From NCBI RefSeq assembly GCF_034313965.1, contig NZ_JAVIWQ010000002.1:3596001-3660000 (forward strand): a stretch of 64,000 bases of DNA, given 5' to 3'. This document shows, piece by piece, positions 46,563 through 57,813 of this stretch. Numbering within the stretch: the stretch's first letter is position 1; every line of letters begins with the position of its first letter. The position numbers were made by a program, and so were the translations under genes. The stretch is from Herbaspirillum sp. RTI4. Lineage in GTDB: Bacteria > Pseudomonadota > Gammaproteobacteria > Burkholderiales > Burkholderiaceae_D. Under the pieces are notes generated by a model, which saw only the letters and a list, made by a program, of their open reading frames with translations, was not told the DNA's origin and searched no databases.

Positions 46563-47507
46563 CTAAACTACCGCGCCATCGGTTTCATCCTTGGGCTTGA
46601 TCGGCTTGATCAAGTCTTCGCGCTTGACGCCCAGCCACATGGCAATCGCTGCGGCCACAAAGACTGAGGAATAAATGCCGAACAAGATACCAATGGTCAG
46701 CGCCACGGCGAAAAAATGCAGCGTCGGGCCACCAAAAAACAGCATCGACAAGACCATCATTTGCGTACTGCCGTGAGTAATGATGGTGCGCGAAATGGTG
46801 CTGGTAATGGCGTGGTTAAGCACTTCCTGCGTCGACAGCTTGCCGAAGCGGCGGTCACGGAACGCTTCCCGCACCCGGTCAAACACCACCACCGATTCAT
46901 TGACCGAATAGCCCAGTACCGCCAGCACCGCCGCCAGCACCGTCAGCGAGAACTCCCATTGGAAGAACGCAAAGAAGCCGAGAATAATCACCACGTCATG
47001 CAAGTTGGCGATGACGGCGGCAATCGCAAATTTCCATTCGAAACGGAAGGCCAGGTAAATACTGATCCCCAGCACCACCATCGCCAGCGCCATCAAGCCA
47101 TCGTGCGTCAACTCGTCGCCCACTTGCGGCCCGACGAATTCCACCCGCTTGAGTACCACGGCCGGCTCCTGCACTTTCAGCGCCGCGACCACTTTCTCGC
47201 TTTGCTGACCGGCATTGACGCCGCGTTGTGCCGGCAGACGAATCATCACATCCTGCGCTGTGCCAAAACTTTGCACCTGGGTATCGGTATACCCGAGGCC
47301 CTCTACCGACTTGCGGATGCTCTCAAGATTAGCCGCCTTCGGGTAGGCCACTTCCATCACCGTACCGCCGGTGAATTCAATCGACAGATGCAGCCCGTTG
47401 GTGAACAGGAAAAACACCGCTGCCACGAAGGTCAGCGCCGAAATCACGTTGAACACCAAAGCATGGCGCATGAACGGGATATCTTTTTTAATCCGGAAAA
47501 ACTCCAT
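46563..47507 (-). CDS. secF: Protein translocase subunit SecF
   Basis: RND-fold component assisting Sec export with SecD. It has 314 residues starting MEFFRIKKDIPFMRHALVFN with AAAGGG upstream. The SEFTGGT-like IEFTGGTVMEVAYP and VLGYSVNESVVVFDRVREAFRD signatures are present, and six helices are expected. Last gene of the queA-tgt-yajC-secD-secF cluster. Confidence 0.96.
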   Translation of the reverse strand: MEFFRIKKDIPFMRHALVFNVISALTFVAAVFFLFTNGLHLSIEFTGGTVMEVAYPKAANLESIRKSVEGLGYTDTQVQSFGTAQDVMIRLPAQRGVNAGQQSEKVVAALKVQEPAVVLKRVEFVGPQVGDELTHDGLMALAMVVLGISIYLAFRFEWKFAIAAVIANLHDVVIILGFFAFFQWEFSLTVLAAVLAVLGYSVNESVVVFDRVREAFRDRRFGKLSTQEVLNHAITSTISRTIITHGSTQMMVLSMLFFGGPTLHFFAVALTIGILFGIYSSVFVAAAIAMWLGVKREDLIKPIKPKDETDGAVV

Positions 47508-47590
47508 CACTACCCTTTCAGTTGGCACCGCTGGCTGGTCTCCCTTATGACAGGAGGCGCAGACCGGCGCACCGGTTCAGATAAACGCGC

Positions 47591-49450
47591 TCAGGCGTCC
47601 GGTTTCCAGATTTGGCCGATCGCCAGACTGGTCAGCTTTTTCTTGCTGCCGTACCAGAGATTGACGATACCGCGCGAGAAGAACACGGCAGAGAACATCG
47701 ATGTCAGGATGCCCAGGCAATGCACTACCGCAAAGCCGCGTATGGCACCGGAACCGAAGATCAGCAAGGCCACACCGGCAATCAGCGTGGTCACGTTGGA
47801 GTCGAGAATGGTGGCCCAGGCGCGGTCGAAACCGGTGGCAATCGCGGCCTGCGGCGAACTGCCGTTACGCAACTCCTCACGGATACGCTCGTTGATCAGC
47901 ACGTTGGAATCGATCGCCATCCCCAGCGCCAGCGCAATCGCGGCAATACCGGGCAAAGTCAGCGTCGCCTGCAGCACCGACAGCAGCGCGATCAGCAGCA
48001 ACACATTGACCGACAGCGCCAGCGCGCTGAACATGCCGAACAAGCGGTAATACAGCACCATGAATACGGCAATGGCGGCGAAACCGTAGAGCGTGGAATC
48101 GAAACCCTTGGTGATATTTTCAGCGCCAAGTTGTGGCCCGATTGTGCGTTCTTCGATAATTTCCATCGGTGCCGCCAGCGAACCGGCGCGCAGCAGCAGC
48201 GCCAGATCGGCTGCCGCTTCAGAAGAGCCTGCGCCGGTAATCTGGAAGCGCGAACCGAGTTCGTCGCGGATAGTCGCCACGGTCAGAACTTCGCCCTTGC
48301 CTTTTTCAAACAGCACGATGGCCATGGCCTTGCCGATCTTGTTGCGGGTGGCTTCGCGCATTTTGCGTCCACCGTCGCCGTTCAGATCGATGCTGACCGA
48401 AGGCTGATGCCCTTCATCGAAGCTGGCGGAAGCATTGGAGATGTAGTCGCCGGTAATGATCGGCTCCTTGTACAACACCACCGGTGCGCCCTTGCCGACC
48501 TTGAACAGTTCGGAGCCAAAGGGAATCGCTGCCGTTGTTTCCGTTCCGCGCGTCACGGACTCATCGACCATGCGCACTTCCAGCGTCGCGGTGCGGCCGA
48601 TGATGTCCTTAGCGCGCGATACATCCTGCACACCCGGCAATTGCACCACGATGCGGTCAGCGCCCTGACGCTGGATGATCGGCTCCGCCACGCCCAGCTC
48701 ATTGACCCGCTTGGACAGGGTCGTGATGTTTTGTTTGACGCCGTCTTCCTGCGTCTGTTTCAGCGCTTCGGGACGCATGGTAGCGACCAGTTTCAGGTCG
48801 TCACCGATACCGCCATCCTGAAGGGTGATTTCAGGCAACTGCGAGGACAGCGCCTCACGAGCCTGATCGCGGACCGTAGCGTCGCGGAACAACACTTCGA
48901 TGGTGTCGCCAACGCGGTTAATGCCGCCATGCCGGATATTCTTGTCGCGCAACATGCTGCGCATGCTCGATTGCAAACCCTGCAAGCGCTTGTTCAGCAC
49001 CGCCTTGATATCGACCTGCATCAGGAAATGCACACCACCGCGTAAATCGAGTCCCAGATACATAGGGAAAGCATGCAGGCTTTGCAACCAGGCCGGCGTA
49101 TTCGGCAGCAGGTTGAAAGCTACGGTATAGGTCGGGTCGCTGCTGTCGGTATTGAGTGATTGTTCCAGCAAGGTCTTGGCCTTGAACTGGATATCGGTGC
49201 TGGCAAAGCGGGCGCGCACCGATGCTTGTGCGCTGCTGCCGTCGAAAATCACATTTTCGGCCGCCAGATTGCCGGCCTGCAATATCTGCTGCACATGCGC
49301 TGCGACGGCACTATCGACCTTGATGGTCGCTTTGGCGCTGCTGATCTGCACTGCAGGCGACTCGCCGAAAAAATTCGGCAGTGTATAGAACACGCCAAAC
49401 AACAGGGCAATGACGATCAGGATGTATTTCCAGGCGGGATAACGATTCAT
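47591..49450 (-). CDS. secD: Protein translocase subunit SecD
   Basis: RND-fold translocase partner of SecF, 619 residues. The first helix (PAWKYILIVIALLFGVFYTLPNFFGE) is followed by the conserved LGLDLRGGVHFLMQVD and a large periplasmic domain. The C-terminal helices contain GMAIDSNVLINERIREELRNG and TLIAGVALLIFGSGAIRGFAV. The order with yajC and secF is standard. Confidence 0.97.
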   Translation of the reverse strand: MNRYPAWKYILIVIALLFGVFYTLPNFFGESPAVQISSAKATIKVDSAVAAHVQQILQAGNLAAENVIFDGSSAQASVRARFASTDIQFKAKTLLEQSLNTDSSDPTYTVAFNLLPNTPAWLQSLHAFPMYLGLDLRGGVHFLMQVDIKAVLNKRLQGLQSSMRSMLRDKNIRHGGINRVGDTIEVLFRDATVRDQAREALSSQLPEITLQDGGIGDDLKLVATMRPEALKQTQEDGVKQNITTLSKRVNELGVAEPIIQRQGADRIVVQLPGVQDVSRAKDIIGRTATLEVRMVDESVTRGTETTAAIPFGSELFKVGKGAPVVLYKEPIITGDYISNASASFDEGHQPSVSIDLNGDGGRKMREATRNKIGKAMAIVLFEKGKGEVLTVATIRDELGSRFQITGAGSSEAAADLALLLRAGSLAAPMEIIEERTIGPQLGAENITKGFDSTLYGFAAIAVFMVLYYRLFGMFSALALSVNVLLLIALLSVLQATLTLPGIAAIALALGMAIDSNVLINERIREELRNGSSPQAAIATGFDRAWATILDSNVTTLIAGVALLIFGSGAIRGFAVVHCLGILTSMFSAVFFSRGIVNLWYGSKKKLTSLAIGQIWKPDA

Positions 49451-49658
49451 GGTTCACCATTGTGAATAAAGCTGCCCCGCATGGCGGCGCGTCTGCTGGT
49501 CGCAAAACAGGATGGCGGCACGCACTGCGGACATCGCACAACGGCGATGCGAAAAAATTCGGAAAAAGCAAAAATGCAGAATTAACTACACGGCACATGA
49601 GCAGCGCCGAAACAAAAACCGCCGCCCGGCAAAACCGGCGCGGCGGCAAACAAACGTA

Positions 49659-49988
49659 TTACAGGCCCTTGAGCGTGCCCTTAGGCAACAAGGTAGTAAC
49701 CGCCGCTTTTTGTACGACAACTTCAGTACCTTCAGCCACTTCCAGCGTGATGTAACCATCGGCCACTTTGCTGATCTTGCCCAGCATGCCGCCGTTAGTG
49801 ATGACTTCGTCGCCCTTGGCGAGCGCTTCCATCATGGATTTTTGTTCTTTCTGACGTTTCATCTGCGGACGAATCATCAGGAAATACAGGACAACAAACA
49901 TCAGAATGATAGGCAGGAAACTGGTCAGATTTCCGCCAATACCAGCAATAGAAGGCACAGATTGTGCGAAAGCATCGGAAATGAACAA
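49659..49988 (-). CDS. yajC: Preprotein translocase subunit YajC
   Basis: Small single-helix partner of SecDF, 109 residues. I chose a TTG start (LFISDAFAQSVP read as Met) because GGAG lies six bases upstream and relatives begin at this point; an upstream ATG at 50033 is less likely. The helix FLPIILMFVVLYFLMIRPQMKRQK is diagnostic. Confidence 0.92.
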   Translation of the reverse strand: MFISDAFAQSVPSIAGIGGNLTSFLPIILMFVVLYFLMIRPQMKRQKEQKSMMEALAKGDEVITNGGMLGKISKVADGYITLEVAEGTEVVVQKAAVTTLLPKGTLKGL

Positions 49989-50073
49989 GTGGGACTCCAG
50001 GTAAATTATAAAAACAGCCCCGCATTCTAGCATTGCACTGCGGGATGCCGGACATTACTAATCAAGGGGGAAA

Positions 50074-51210
<1,137 letters not shown>

Positions 51211-51355
51211 TCATTTAATATATTTAGTTAAGCAAAATCTAACAAATCAGATATTTAACGGATACTGGCGAAATGCGCCGATATAACAAACCAGCGCAAC
51301 GGCGCTAGTTCGGTTTTATTAGGAGTTCCAAGTCTTCAACGGTTGAAAAATGAGA

Positions 51356-51940
51356 CTAGCCCACCACCCACTTACGCCACTCACTACAAAGCTTACGAAA
51401 CGATCGGCTATTATCATGTGCTAATTGCAGATCCATACGCGCCGAAAAAGCTGGCTGATCGGTGATTTCCCAGTACTTCCCTCCAGATTTTCCCTTGCTT
51501 AGCCATTCTTTCGCTCCTCGGATAGACTCCACCATTTCAAAATTCTCGGAAAAGAAAAAACCTCTGCAATTTTGGAGAGATGAAACCGCGGCCAAGAACC
51601 ATGCTTCATATTCACGATTAGCTAAAACCACGGAAACGTGTCGATGAGGAACGATTTTTTTGGCGCGCTCGAGAGTTTGCGGTCCCAATTCAGCAGGACA
51701 ATCATCATCGGCATCCAGAAGCACACAAATCCAACCATCCTCCCCACATTTCGACGCAGCCAGTTGAAGCATTCGACTAAATTCTTCATCCTTATTGAGG
51801 AACCGATCCCGTCGCACTCGTATTGGTGGCAATACATTGCAGTAAACTTCTGGAGACAACCAATCCCCTAACCTTCTAAGTAATATTGGGAATGCCTCAA
51901 CTTCGCCATCTCCTTCGACGATAGTGGCTATCGACTTCAT
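51356..51940 (-). CDS. DUF4276 family protein (TOPRIM-like), second gene of an ATPase/TOPRIM pair
   Basis: A 194-residue cytosolic protein. IVEGDGEVEAFPILL at the N-terminus (Glu9) and CVLLDADDDCP (Asp76, Asp78) have the spacing and sequence of the Glu and DxD metal sites of TOPRIM nucleases. DUF4276 is a family seen beside AAA ATPases. Its ATG overlaps the ATPase stop (ATGA), so the two are translationally coupled. By analogy with OLD and PARIS systems it would be the effector nuclease or modifier triggered by the ATPase; this is inferred. It has not been matched to a named defence system here. Confidence 0.8.
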   Translation of the reverse strand: MKSIATIVEGDGEVEAFPILLRRLGDWLSPEVYCNVLPPIRVRRDRFLNKDEEFSRMLQLAASKCGEDGWICVLLDADDDCPAELGPQTLERAKKIVPHRHVSVVLANREYEAWFLAAVSSLQNCRGFFFSENFEMVESIRGAKEWLSKGKSGGKYWEITDQPAFSARMDLQLAHDNSRSFRKLCSEWRKWVVG

Positions 51941-53142
51941 TCTCGGGAATCCCCAAACAAGTCTGGTTGATTGCGGGCCTGCTCCTCAATCTGCGTGGGA
52001 TCTGGCCCAAGTTGCTTCAAGCGTAGTAACTCGCCGGCAGAAAATAAGTGACTCCTTATAGCATCGCGAGAAGATTGATCTAATCGGGCAATTTTTGTTA
52101 CACCCTCTTCGGCAGTTACAGCGCGTATTGCATCCTCTGGTATATCGAAGTCATCAAGCAAATCCGGGCTGTGGCTCGTTACTATGATTTGAGTGCGCCC
52201 AGAAGCGAGTATCAACGCTTCGCGTAACGCAGATGCAGCAGCAGGATGCAACGCCGTTTCCGGTTCTTCTATTCCAATTAACGACGGCGCGTAGTCTCGA
52301 TTTCCCTGAAACAGAGCGGTCAATACTCCCAACGCACGCAAAGTTCCGTCCGACATATTTTGTGCAAAAAAATGCCAGGGGTGTTTTGCTCCCGCCATGT
52401 CTTGTTGAAATTGTAGAGACTCCATTGGCCCTACCGCATGCCGCTTTACCCCATGCACCATAGGAACAACTGCATGCAAATATGCTTTGATTAGCTCTAT
52501 AGCATCAGGAGCAGTGCGCTCAAGATGCGCAATGACACTCGCAATATTTTCACCTGCCGCCTTTAACAGACGCCCATCTTGAGGCTTCTGTAATTCGCGA
52601 ACCAACTTAGGATTGATGTTGTAAAACCCCATCGCGGTCAACGCATCAAAAATAGGACGGAATACGGTTAATCCAGACGCGCTCACCAGTGCCAAACGGT
52701 CCGACGTCACGGTAGGGAAAGTTGCCTCGCTAGCATTTTTTAACTGCCCTCGCTCAAGCTTAAAATAAGGTCCTTTACCGACACCGCCAATTGCGCATTC
52801 TTCTGTCTGGACCTCATAACCACCGCTAGGTAGTGATCCCACATTGAAGGCATAGTGACCACGCTCGCCCGTTGGCAGCTGAAATTCTAGGCGAATTCCA
52901 AAATGAGTGGGGTGGCCACTCGATCTACGACGCACCTCCGACAATCCACCTCGTTCATTGAGTGCATTATCGAGAGAGCCACTTAATGCGTCCTTCACCA
53001 AATGAAGTGCATCTAGAAAATTACTCTTCCCTGCTCCATTTGCCCCAACCAAATAAGTCAAGGAACTTAAACGCACATCACACGCCGCGATGCTCTTATA
53101 GTTTCGCAAAACGACGCGAGTTAAAAAAATAGGAGCCGCCAT
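51937..53142 (-). CDS. AAA/ABC-type ATPase (AAA_21/OLD-like) of an ATPase-TOPRIM pair
   Basis: A 401-residue SMC/ABC-like ATPase. Walker A GANGAGKS (33-40), signature-like MSDGT (263-267), Walker B LIGIEEPE (with Glu292/293) and switch His324 in TSHSPDLLD are all intact. The N-terminal FLTRVVLRNYKSIAACDVRL is typical of OLD/RecF-type ATPases. OLD enzymes carry a C-terminal TOPRIM domain; here it is absent and is replaced by the separate DUF4276 gene. I chose the ATG at 53142 with GGAA upstream; a TTG six codons earlier is possible. It is inserted between queA and tgt. Confidence 0.87.
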   Translation of the reverse strand: MAAPIFLTRVVLRNYKSIAACDVRLSSLTYLVGANGAGKSNFLDALHLVKDALSGSLDNALNERGGLSEVRRRSSGHPTHFGIRLEFQLPTGERGHYAFNVGSLPSGGYEVQTEECAIGGVGKGPYFKLERGQLKNASEATFPTVTSDRLALVSASGLTVFRPIFDALTAMGFYNINPKLVRELQKPQDGRLLKAAGENIASVIAHLERTAPDAIELIKAYLHAVVPMVHGVKRHAVGPMESLQFQQDMAGAKHPWHFFAQNMSDGTLRALGVLTALFQGNRDYAPSLIGIEEPETALHPAAASALREALILASGRTQIIVTSHSPDLLDDFDIPEDAIRAVTAEEGVTKIARLDQSSRDAIRSHLFSAGELLRLKQLGPDPTQIEEQARNQPDLFGDSRE

Positions 53143-53231
53143 ATAGATTCCATTTCGCAATAGTTACATCAATCCAGATACCAGATGGGAAATCGTGTTG
53201 TCATGGCCCACAACCGCTCACGGCTGACATT

Positions 53232-54263
53232 TTAGTCCTCTTTGGCACTAACTTTTGTTAGCAACATCGCATCGCCGTAACTGAAAAACCGGTAGCGCTG
53301 CGCAATCGCATGCGCGTAAGCGGCGCGGATGGCGTCGAGGCCGGCGAAAGCCGATACCAGCATCAGCAAGGTGGACTTCGGCAAATGGAAATTGGTGACC
53401 AGCCTATTCACCGTCTTGAAACGATAACCGGGCGTGACGAACAGACGCGTATCGGCGCTGCCGGCTTGCAGCGTGCCGGACTGCGAGGCCGATTCCAGCG
53501 CCCGCAGGCTGGTCGTACCGACGGCCACCACCTGCCGCCCGGCCGCTTGCGCTGCCTGCACTGCGGCGACAGTCTCCGGCGGCACCGTGTACCACTCGCT
53601 ATGCATGTGATGTTCGGCCAGATTTTCCACCCGCACCGGCTGGAAAGTACCCGCACCGACGTGCAAGGTCACAAACGCCCGTTTTACGCCCTTGGCTTCC
53701 AGACGATCCAGCAAGGCCTGATCGAAATGCAAACCGGCGGTAGGCGCGGCGACCGCGCCCGGCTCCCTGGCGTAAACCGTCTGATAGCGCGTTTCATCGA
53801 ATTCATCGGCGTCATGCGCGATATACGGCGGCAACGGCAGGCGGCCATAGGCTTCCAGCAAGGCATACGCATCCGAGGGGAAGCTCAGCGTATAAAACTC
53901 GCCGTGACGTTCCCCGACCACCACATCGAAGGCCTCGGCCAGCCGGATGGTGCTGCCCGGCGTGGGCGATTTGGAGGCGCGGATTTGCGCATGGGCGGTG
54001 CGGTCGTCGAGTACGCGCTCAATCAGCACCTCGACCTTGCCGCCGGTCTGCTTGATGCCGAAAAACCGCGCTTTCAGCACGCGGGTATCGTTAAACACCA
54101 GCAAATCGCCGGCGTCGAGCTGATCGATCAGGTCGCTGAAACTGCGATCGCTGAGCTGTACGCCCTCCACCTGAAGCAGGCGCGAGGCACTGCGCTCAGG
54201 CAGGGGCAATTGCGCGATCAGGTCGTCGGGCAATTCAAAATCGAAATCGGAAAGAACGTGCAT
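53232..54263 (-). CDS. queA: S-adenosylmethionine:tRNA ribosyltransferase-isomerase
   Basis: Makes epoxyqueuosine in tRNA. It has 343 residues starting [30 protein letters not shown], the standard N-terminus; a start 15 codons earlier is less likely. [26 protein letters not shown] and [18 protein letters not shown] are diagnostic. First gene of the queA-tgt-yajC-secDF order, separated from tgt by the ATPase/DUF4276 pair. Confidence 0.96.
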   Translation of the reverse strand: MHVLSDFDFELPDDLIAQLPLPERSASRLLQVEGVQLSDRSFSDLIDQLDAGDLLVFNDTRVLKARFFGIKQTGGKVEVLIERVLDDRTAHAQIRASKSPTPGSTIRLAEAFDVVVGERHGEFYTLSFPSDAYALLEAYGRLPLPPYIAHDADEFDETRYQTVYAREPGAVAAPTAGLHFDQALLDRLEAKGVKRAFVTLHVGAGTFQPVRVENLAEHHMHSEWYTVPPETVAAVQAAQAAGRQVVAVGTTSLRALESASQSGTLQAGSADTRLFVTPGYRFKTVNRLVTNFHLPKSTLLMLVSAFAGLDAIRAAYAHAIAQRYRFFSYGDAMLLTKVSAKED

Positions 54264-54461
54264 GGGAACCATCAGAAAAAAGAATCGGTGCTGTCGGGAG
54301 GGCAACATGCAGATAAAGCAGACGCTGACCTGTCGCCGGTCATGACTGCCATTACAATGACGGGTTGCCGGTATTGTCCGGCCAATCCCTAGCAGCCTGT
54401 CAGGCTGCCAGGCAACCCGCTATTTTACGCGCTTGCCGCTTTCCGACCAAGTTCCGCCCCA

Positions 54462-56555
54462 ATGCCGCCCGCCGCCAAGAAACCGCCCGCCAAAACCGCC
54501 CGCACTACTCCGTCCACCAGCGCCAGCCGCCTGGCCAGGCTGGGACTGTATTCGGACATGGATCTGGCCTTGCATCTGCCGCTGCGCTATGAAGATGAAA
54601 CGCAGATTGTCAGCATCCATGAAGCCGGTCTGCGCAGCCTGCAATCGGTGCAGGTGGAAGGGCATATCACCGCTTCCGATGTCCAGTACCGCCCGCGCCG
54701 CCAACTGGTAGTGACCGTGGCCGACGAGACCGGTCAGGTGGTGCTGCGCTTTTTGAATTTCTACGGCAGCCAGGCAACACAACTGGCCGTCGGCGTACGC
54801 ATCCGGGCGCGGGGCGAGCTGCGACAAGGATTTTTCGGCGCGGAGATGGTGCATCCAAATTACAAGGTCGTGCTGGAAGGCGCACCCTTGCCCGCTTCGC
54901 TGACGCCGGTGTATCCGGCGGGAGAGGGACTGTCGCAGGCGTTCTTGCGCAAAGCCATTGTGGTGGCGCTGGAACGGCTCGACTGGCGCGACACGCTCTC
55001 GGACGCTGTACGAAATAAATACCGTCTGCAATCCTTCGAATCGGCGGTGCGCACCCTGCACTACCCGCCCCCCGATGCCGACGAAAACGCGCTGGCCGAC
55101 CGCTCGCATCCAGCCTGGATACGCATGAAATTCGATGAGTTGCTGGCGCAGCAACTGTCCCTCAAACGCGCGCAGGCAGCGCGCCGCTCGCGCAACGCCT
55201 GTCCCCTGCCAACAGTGGGCGCGCTATCGGCCGCGCTGCTGAAAGTCTTGCCGTTCACACTCACCGCTGCCCAGCAACGGGTGGTGACGGAAATCAGCCG
55301 CGATCTGCAAGCCTCCTTCCCCATGCAACGTCTGCTGCAAGGCGATGTCGGCAGCGGCAAAACGGTGGTGGCAGCGATTGCCGCCGCGCAAGCCATCGAT
55401 AGCGGATTTCAGGCAGTCCTGATGGCGCCGACCGAAATTCTGGCCGACCAGCATTTCCGCAAAATCGCCGCCTGGATGGAACCGCTCGGCATCGAAGTCG
55501 CCTGGCTCACCGGCAGTCTGAAAAAGAAACAAAAAACTGCAGCGCTGGAACGGATCGCCTCCGGCGCGGCGCGGCTGATTATCGGCACCCATGCGCTGAT
55601 TCAGGACAGCGTGGAATTCGAACGGCTAGGTCTGGTGCTGGTCGACGAGCAGCACCGCTTCGGCGTCGGCCAGCGGCTGGCTTTGCGCAATAAGGGTTTC
55701 GGCGGCGGTGCGCCGGGCAGTACTCCGGGTAGCGTGCCGCATCAGCTGATGATGTCGGCCACACCGATTCCGCGCACGCTGGCCATGACCTATTACGCCG
55801 ATCTGGAAATTTCCGTGATCGATGAATTGCCGCCCGGCCGTTCCCCTGTGCTGACCCGTACCGTCGATCAGCAGCGGCGCGAAGAAGTCATCGCCCGGGT
55901 GGAAGCCGCCGCCAGGGAAGGCAGGCAGGCCTACTGGGTCTGTCCGCTGATCGAAGAATCGGAAGCCCTGCAACTGCAAACCGCCGTCGATAGCCACGCC
56001 ATGCTCAGTGCGGCCTTGCCGGAATTACGCATCGGACTGGTGCATGGCCGCCTCAAGCAGGAAGAAAAACAAGCCGTCATGACCGCCTTCACTGCCGGCG
56101 AAATTGATGTGCTGGTCGCCACCACGGTGATCGAAGTCGGAGTCGATGTGCCGAATGCCTCGCTGATGGTGATTGAACATGCGGAGCGTTTCGGCCTGTC
56201 GCAACTGCATCAGCTACGCGGCCGCGTCGGCCGGGGCGCGGCGGCCAGCATCTGCCTGCTGCTCTATCAGGGGCCGCTGGGCGGCACTGCCCGTCAGCGA
56301 CTGATGACCATGCGCGCCACTACCGACGGTTTCGAAATTGCCCGACGTGATCTGGAAATTCGCGGCCCCGGCGAATTCCTGGGAGCGCGTCAGTCGGGCG
56401 ACGCCATGCTGCGTTTCGCCGATCTGGCCACCGACCAGTGGCTGGTCGATCAGGCCAGCGAACTGGCGCAGGAGTTGCTGCCGCATGACACGGCCACGGT
56501 CGATGCGCATCTGGCGCGCTGGCTGGCCGGGCGGGAAGACTTCCTGAAAGTATAA
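54462..56555 (+). CDS. recG: ATP-dependent DNA helicase RecG
   Basis: Helicase that remodels stalled replication forks, 697 residues. An N-terminal wedge/OB domain (LARLGLYSDMDLALHLPLRYEDET) is followed by Walker A GDVGSGKTVVA. The DExH motif reads DEQHRFG, and motifs MSATPIPRTLAMT, TTVIEVGVDVPNA and QLRGRVGRG complete the superfamily 2 core. Divergent from queA. Monocistronic. Confidence 0.97.
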   Translation: MPPAAKKPPAKTARTTPSTSASRLARLGLYSDMDLALHLPLRYEDETQIVSIHEAGLRSLQSVQVEGHITASDVQYRPRRQLVVTVADETGQVVLRFLNFYGSQATQLAVGVRIRARGELRQGFFGAEMVHPNYKVVLEGAPLPASLTPVYPAGEGLSQAFLRKAIVVALERLDWRDTLSDAVRNKYRLQSFESAVRTLHYPPPDADENALADRSHPAWIRMKFDELLAQQLSLKRAQAARRSRNACPLPTVGALSAALLKVLPFTLTAAQQRVVTEISRDLQASFPMQRLLQGDVGSGKTVVAAIAAAQAIDSGFQAVLMAPTEILADQHFRKIAAWMEPLGIEVAWLTGSLKKKQKTAALERIASGAARLIIGTHALIQDSVEFERLGLVLVDEQHRFGVGQRLALRNKGFGGGAPGSTPGSVPHQLMMSATPIPRTLAMTYYADLEISVIDELPPGRSPVLTRTVDQQRREEVIARVEAAAREGRQAYWVCPLIEESEALQLQTAVDSHAMLSAALPELRIGLVHGRLKQEEKQAVMTAFTAGEIDVLVATTVIEVGVDVPNASLMVIEHAERFGLSQLHQLRGRVGRGAAASICLLLYQGPLGGTARQRLMTMRATTDGFEIARRDLEIRGPGEFLGARQSGDAMLRFADLATDQWLVDQASELAQELLPHDTATVDAHLARWLAGREDFLKV

Positions 56556-56735
56556 GAAAGGGAGCGCTGAGTCAGCGCTGCTCACAGTACAAAGCGGCCT
56601 GACTGGGGTCAGAATCCCCCGCAAGGGGAACGCAAATTGCGTGTTATTAGTCAGAAAGTCTTTCCCTGGCGGGTAGGCTATAGTAGGGCCTAACTATCTC
56701 TCCCCTTGCGGGATCATGTTTCAGATTTTTTCCCC

Positions 56736-57683
56736 ATGACACTCACCGAATTGAAATACATCGTCGCCGTCGCGCGGCACAAGCATTTCGGCCATGCCGC
56801 CGAAGCCTGCTTCGTGGCGCAGCCCACCCTCTCCGTTGCGATCAAAAAACTGGAAGAAGAGCTGGGCGTGACGATTTTTGAACGCGGCGCCAGCGAAGTA
56901 TCGGTCACGCCGCTGGGTGCGCAAATTCTGGCGCAGGCCGAGCGGGTGCTGGAACAGACCGCCGCCATCAAGGAAATCGCCAATCAGAACAAAGACCCAC
57001 TGACCGGCCCGCTACGACTGGGGATTATTTACACAGTCGGGCCTTATCTGCTGCCGCCGCTGGTCAAGACCATGATCGCCACCCTGCCGCAAATGCCGCT
57101 GATCCTGCAGGAGAATTTCACCGTGCGCCTGATCGACCTGCTGCGGCAGGGCGAACTGGATGCCGCCATCATGGCCCTGCCCCTGCCCACGCAAGGCTTG
57201 ACCATGCAGCCGCTGTACGACGAGGAATTCGTCGTCGCCCTGCCAGATCATCACAGATGGGCAGGACGCACCTCCATCGGCGCACAGGAACTCAAATCGG
57301 AAACCATGCTGCTGCTCGGTGCCGGCCATTGTTTTCGCGATCAGGTGCTGGAAGTCTGTCCTGAAATGGCGCGCTTCTCGACCACCGGCGAAGGCATTGC
57401 GCGCACTTTCGAGGGTTCCTCGCTGGAAACGATACGGCACATGGTCTCCTCCGGCATCGGCCTGACCGTGTTGCCGAAAGCGTCCGTGGCCAACATGCAG
57501 GCCAGAGACGGGCTGGTGCGCTATGTTCCTTTCACCGCCCCGGCTCCGGCGCGCAGGGTGGTCATCGCCTGGCGCAAGAGTTTTACCCGACGCGCCGCAG
57601 TCGAAGCCGTCCGGCAATCGGTACTGGATTGCCATCTGCCCGGCGTCACCATGCTGCCGGATGAACCGGTTTCGGAAAGCTGA
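56736..57683 (+). CDS. oxyR: Hydrogen peroxide-inducible regulator OxyR
   Basis: LysR-family peroxide sensor of 315 residues starting [22 protein letters not shown]. The redox pair is visible in [11 protein letters not shown], with the spacing of Cys199/Cys208 in E. coli OxyR. The helix-turn-helix [15 protein letters not shown] is typical. It activates antioxidant genes on disulfide formation. Follows recG, an order found in several betaproteobacteria. Confidence 0.95.
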   Translation: MTLTELKYIVAVARHKHFGHAAEACFVAQPTLSVAIKKLEEELGVTIFERGASEVSVTPLGAQILAQAERVLEQTAAIKEIANQNKDPLTGPLRLGIIYTVGPYLLPPLVKTMIATLPQMPLILQENFTVRLIDLLRQGELDAAIMALPLPTQGLTMQPLYDEEFVVALPDHHRWAGRTSIGAQELKSETMLLLGAGHCFRDQVLEVCPEMARFSTTGEGIARTFEGSSLETIRHMVSSGIGLTVLPKASVANMQARDGLVRYVPFTAPAPARRVVIAWRKSFTRRAAVEAVRQSVLDCHLPGVTMLPDEPVSES

Positions 57684-57813
57684 CCGCCGTTTTGTAAAAT
57701 TGCCGATCTGCATAAAAACCCGGCAAGAACCTAGCAAAAGTCCGGCAAGACCGCGCACTGATCCTGCCTGCTGCGGTCATCCCCATTCACCACAAGACAC
57801 CCTCACCCTACTC

